DNA from: Bacilli bacterium
Lineage (GTDB): Bacteria > Bacillota_I > Bacilli_A > RF39 > UBA660
Length of the DNA stretch: 64,000 nt
Assembly (NCBI GenBank): GCA_017941235.1
Contig: JAGAWU010000028.1
Span: 1-64,000 of the forward strand
Reading direction: 5' to 3'
Part shown: positions 61,089 through 64,000 of the stretch, in pieces
Layout of the letters: each line of letters begins with the position of its first letter
Position numbering within the stretch: the first letter of the stretch is position 1
Notes under the pieces: generated by a model
What the model was told of the DNA's origin: nothing
Seen by the model: the letters and a program-made list of their open reading frames with translations, nothing else
The model's database searches: none
Translations under genes and position numbers: made by a program

Positions 61089-61406
61089 GTGAATAATTAT
61101 TTAATCCCTGCAAATACGAAGCAAGGACAACTAATATTTGGAGTTTTTAGACCTTTCGATTTAGGTCTACTAGCTTCAGGTGTAGTAGTAACACTATTAC
61201 TACTATTAGTTGTTCCTTTGACTTCCGTTGCTGCTACTATATTTACATTAGCCCCTGGTGTAATTTGTGGGATCTTGGTTTTACCAATTCCCAATTACCA
61301 TAATGTATTAGTAATAACAACAGAATGTTTATTATTTTTGACATCCCGTCAAAAGTATATATGGAAAGGTTGGTGTGCAATAAGCGATGAAAAAAAACAA
61401 GGTTAG
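61089..61406 (+). CDS. PrgI/VirB3-like protein
   Basis: 105 residues: AFN-like head (LIPANTKQGQLIFGVF), two helices (about 27-45 and 50-65), then an amphipathic tail (NVLVITTECLLFLTSRQKYIWKG). This is the PrgI family seen in Gram-positive T4SS loci next to VirB4. The start is GTG at 61089 behind ATGGAGTG; the tail overlaps the VirB4-companion gene by 20 bp. Confidence 0.8.
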   Translation: MNNYLIPANTKQGQLIFGVFRPFDLGLLASGVVVTLLLLLVVPLTSVAATIFTLAPGVICGILVLPIPNYHNVLVITTECLLFLTSRQKYIWKGWCAISDEKKQG

Positions 61407-61935
61407 TCCTTTTACAGAAGATTGGTTACCAATTAGAGATATTCAAAATGGTATGATTTTAACTAGTGATAAAAATTATGTTACAGGAGTTAAAATAACA
61501 CCAAGAAACATATTTATATTAGATAATGATATGCAAAATCATATATTGATAAGTTTAAAAAACTTTTACAACATGCTTGATTTTGAATTCTGGTTAGTAG
61601 TATCAGATAGACCAGTAGATATATCCGTATACATGTCACAGCTTCAATTACTTTATAATAAAGCAGCATCTCCTGCAATTAGAAAATTAATTGATCAAGA
61701 CATAGAAAAAGGTAAATCATTTATTAATAATAATGTAGTAGATACTGAATATTATCTTTTATTCAAAGATAAAAAACCAGATGATATAGCTAAGAAAATA
61801 AGATTAATGATTAACGGTCTAGCTAGTTGTGGATTAAATGCTTCACAAACCACAAATGAAGATTTAAGAATTATTTTAAATAACTTCTTAAATGGTGGAA
61901 AAGATACAGGATTTGGAGTAGTGATGCCAGTATGA
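61387..61935 (+). CDS. VirB4-associated companion protein
   Basis: A 182-residue soluble protein: DWLPIRDIQNGMILTSDKNYV, KITPRNIFILDND and VSDRPVDISVYMSQLQLLY. The pattern resembles the small protein or N-terminal domain that precedes VirB4 in Gram-positive conjugation systems. It contains no P-loop. The last four bases overlap the VirB4 gene (ATGA), so they are made together and likely form one complex. Its upstream end overlaps PrgI by 20 bp. Confidence 0.65.
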   Translation: MKKNKVSPFTEDWLPIRDIQNGMILTSDKNYVTGVKITPRNIFILDNDMQNHILISLKNFYNMLDFEFWLVVSDRPVDISVYMSQLQLLYNKAASPAIRKLIDQDIEKGKSFINNNVVDTEYYLLFKDKKPDDIAKKIRLMINGLASCGLNASQTTNEDLRIILNNFLNGGKDTGFGVVMPV

Positions 61936-63722
61936 GTAGAGGAATTAGAAGTGAACTTTCTCCAAAGAGTTTGGAATTTAAGTCAAGTGAGTTTTATATA
62001 AGTGATAAATATGCAACAATACTAAGTGTAATATCATATCCAGGTGCAATAATGCCAGGATTCCTATCAACACTTACAAACATTCCTGGTATTAAAGTAG
62101 TAGCAAAACACATTCCAGTACCTTTCTCAGTAATGTCAAAAATGCTTAATAAACAAATCGTAGAACTTGAAGATAGATATAAAAATGAGAAAGATGTAAC
62201 ATATAAAGAAAAAATAAGACAAGCAATGGAGAACTTACAATACTTCACATCAATGCTTGCAGCTAGTCAAGCTCGTATTTTTGATTTTCAACTTCACATT
62301 ATGATTACAGCAGATACAAAAGAAAATCTAGAATTAATGAAGACTAATGTTAGAAACTATTTAGATGCAATGGAATTAAGAGCTATTGCTTTAAGATTTG
62401 AACAAGAAAAAGTGTTAAAATCAATACTACCAGTATTCCCAAAACAAGATATTGAAGAAAGAATTGGAACACCAATTCCATCTCAAACAATAGCGGCAAT
62501 GTATCCATTTATATTTGATAGTATTAAAGATCCAGGACTTTCATGCCTATTAGGTGTTGATTTTTCTGGAGGAGTTATTTTGCTTAACCAATTCCTATAT
62601 CAAGTTAGAAAAGAAACAAACAGAAATAATGCTAACATGATAATACTAGGTACATCTGGTTCAGGTAAATCAACAGCCGCAAAACTACTTTTAAGAACAC
62701 ACATTAGAAATGGATGTCAAATAGTAGCAATCGACCCAGAAAATGAACTTGCTGAAATAACAAGAGCAATGGGTGGAGATACAATAGAAATAGGAAAAGG
62801 TGGAGAATTTGGTTTAATTAATCCACTTGAAGTAGTAGTAGATGCTGATGAAGAAGAAATAAAACAAGGACTAGGATACACAGTATTAACTAGAACTCTT
62901 CAAACATTAAAAGCATTTATGAAATATTATGATCCATCTATTCAAGAAGATGTTTTAACAATGTTTAGTGAAGTTGTACAAGATACATATAGACGTTTTG
63001 GAATAGATTACAATACAGATTTTTCAAAATTTACATCACAAGATTATCCAACATTAACAGATGTCTATGCAACTGTTAAAGGTAGATTAATGGCATTAAC
63101 AGATCAAACCCAAGAAAGAGATATCTTAGAAAGATTAGAATTAAAATTAAGACCACTAACTAAAGAATTAAAATTCTATTTTGATGGGCATACAACAATA
63201 ACATCAAAAAGCGATTTCATGGTATTTAATATTAGAGAATTAATGAATAGTGATTCAAATGTAAGAAATGCATTATTCTTTAATATATTAAAGTATGCTT
63301 GGGGATTATGTTTAAATCCAAATATTAATACAATATTAATGGTAGATGAAGCACACGTTTTACTAGGAGATAAAAATGCACTAGGAGCAGATTTCCTAGC
63401 ACAAATTCAAAGACGTGCTCGTAAATATAACACAGGAGCTATCATAATTACACAACAACCAAGTGATTTCTCAGACCCTTCAGTAATAACTCAAGGAAAA
63501 GCAATTTTCGACAATGCAAGTTATTACCTAATAATGGGATTAAAGAAACAAGCAACTGATGATTTAGGAAAACTAATAGACTTAAATGATAGTGAAAAAG
63601 AATCAATTAAACAATTTTCACAAGGAGAAGCACTCCTAGTATGTGGAAACAGAAGAATGCAAATAAATGTTGCAGTAACAAAGGATGAATTAGATTCGTT
63701 TGGTAGTGGAGGCGGATACTAA
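61932..63722 (+). CDS. VirB4-type T4SS ATPase
   Basis: 596 residues, complete. N-terminal domain (SPKSLEFKSSEFYISDKYAT), then Walker A GTSGSGKSTAAK (from about residue 239), the DPENEL motif after it (VAIDPENELAEITRAMGG), Walker B TILMVDEAHVLLGD (near 470) and the RAR/Q motifs (IQRRARKYNTGAIIITQQPSDF). It powers assembly and substrate transfer of the T4SS. Its start overlaps the companion gene. Shares the DEAH box with the HerA/DUF853 ATPase at 35748. Confidence 0.93.
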   Translation: MSRGIRSELSPKSLEFKSSEFYISDKYATILSVISYPGAIMPGFLSTLTNIPGIKVVAKHIPVPFSVMSKMLNKQIVELEDRYKNEKDVTYKEKIRQAMENLQYFTSMLAASQARIFDFQLHIMITADTKENLELMKTNVRNYLDAMELRAIALRFEQEKVLKSILPVFPKQDIEERIGTPIPSQTIAAMYPFIFDSIKDPGLSCLLGVDFSGGVILLNQFLYQVRKETNRNNANMIILGTSGSGKSTAAKLLLRTHIRNGCQIVAIDPENELAEITRAMGGDTIEIGKGGEFGLINPLEVVVDADEEEIKQGLGYTVLTRTLQTLKAFMKYYDPSIQEDVLTMFSEVVQDTYRRFGIDYNTDFSKFTSQDYPTLTDVYATVKGRLMALTDQTQERDILERLELKLRPLTKELKFYFDGHTTITSKSDFMVFNIRELMNSDSNVRNALFFNILKYAWGLCLNPNINTILMVDEAHVLLGDKNALGADFLAQIQRRARKYNTGAIIITQQPSDFSDPSVITQGKAIFDNASYYLIMGLKKQATDDLGKLIDLNDSEKESIKQFSQGEALLVCGNRRMQINVAVTKDELDSFGSGGGY

Positions 63723-63752
63723 TTCTTTCTTATTATAGAAGTAGGTGATTAA

Positions 63753-64000
63753 ATGAGCAGTGAAAACAAGAATTCAAAAGATCCTAATTTAACAAAAGAA
63801 GAGCAAGAACAAGCTTCTGCACAGAAAGCTGGAGAATTGGCTGGAAGAGCAGCCCTTGATTATGCTACAGGTGGAAAATATGAACAACTAAGAAATGCAC
63901 CAGTTTTAGGTGCAGCTGCAAAAAAAGCCGAAGAAAAAATAGGTGATAAAGTAGGCAAAATAGATAAAGCTACTGGTGGAAAAATAGGAAAAATAGCAAA
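63753..64000 (+). CDS. Hypothetical protein, last gene of the cluster in the window (3' partial)
   Basis: ATG at 63753 behind GTAGGTGA, open for 82 codons to the window end. The visible N-terminus has no signal peptide. It is Lys/Ala/Gly-rich with repeats such as KIGDK, KIDKATGGKIGKIAK and an LDYATGGKYEQLRNAPVLG segment, like a flexible or repetitive cytoplasmic part. No family recognised. It follows VirB4 after 30 bp, so belongs to the same unit. Confidence 0.5.
   Translation, partial: MSSENKNSKDPNLTKEEQEQASAQKAGELAGRAALDYATGGKYEQLRNAPVLGAAAKKAEEKIGDKVGKIDKATGGKIGKIA

Noticed and set aside
43351-64000. An integrative conjugative element.
   Set aside because: No relaxase, VirD4, integrase, direct repeats or oriT-like structure was seen in the window. 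Could change if the next region carries them.

Overview
The window is AT-rich chromosomal DNA from a low-GC Bacillota. TGA is used as a stop (for example at the end of rlmN and rsgA), so this is not the Mycoplasma code. Peptidoglycan genes (a MurF-type ligase, ddl), a PknB/PrpC pair, a sigma-G-type sporulation sigma factor with its YlmC/YmxH neighbour and a YutH/CotS-like coat protein point to an endospore-lineage Bacillota. An uncultured gut lineage of the RF39/Erysipelotrichales or TANB77 kind fits, but that placement is inference. No insertion sequence, CRISPR array or integrase is visible.

Layout. Positions 1-1400 hold the 3' end of a large surface protein with a DUF6273-like C-terminus. 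Its last 37 codons look like the variable region (VR) of a diversity-generating retroelement (DGR), and about 210 bp downstream lies a non-coding, AAC-rich template-repeat-like (TR) copy. No reverse transcriptase is in the window. Positions 1.5-16.9 kb are housekeeping: fmt, rlmN, prpC, pknB, rsgA, rpe (a conserved Bacillota block with a membrane protein where rsmB often sits), a double-psi-barrel wall protein, asnS, tex and yqeK. Positions 16.9-18.6 kb form a small accessory islet beside tRNA-Gly: an HTH regulator, a KilA-N protein and a candidate structured sRNA. Positions 18.6-37.9 kb return to housekeeping genes (typA, rpmB, rbfA, murF-like, ddl, an RluD-family synthase, sigG, ylmC, nifU-like, an S1 protein, a HerA/DUF853 ATPase, a rhomboid) with 17 further tRNA genes, ten of them in one array at 33.6-34.5 kb. 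Positions 38-43 kb carry a family 2 glycosyltransferase and polytopic GT-C-like membrane proteins, one with a decayed partial duplicate.

The most striking region is 43.35-64 kb, running off the window end. It is one co-directional cluster combining a Tad/type IVc pilus set (CpaB-like, CpaF/TadA ATPase, TadB, TadC, Flp-like pilin, two TadE/F-like pseudopilins, TadZ-like protein) with type IV secretion parts (two VirB2-like small membrane proteins, a VirB6/TrbL-like channel, a PrgI/VirB3-like protein, a VirB4 ATPase and its small companion). It also contains a class B sortase, a roughly 1120-residue cysteine-rich secreted protein and a surface protein whose C-terminus resembles the DUF6273-like domain of the DGR target. 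No relaxase or VirD4 coupling protein is seen, so it reads as a cell-surface or secretion apparatus rather than a proven conjugative element. Internal promoters precede the Flp-like pilin, the first VirB2-like gene and the VirB6 block, and a terminator follows the first VirB2-like gene, which suggests over-expression of structural subunits.
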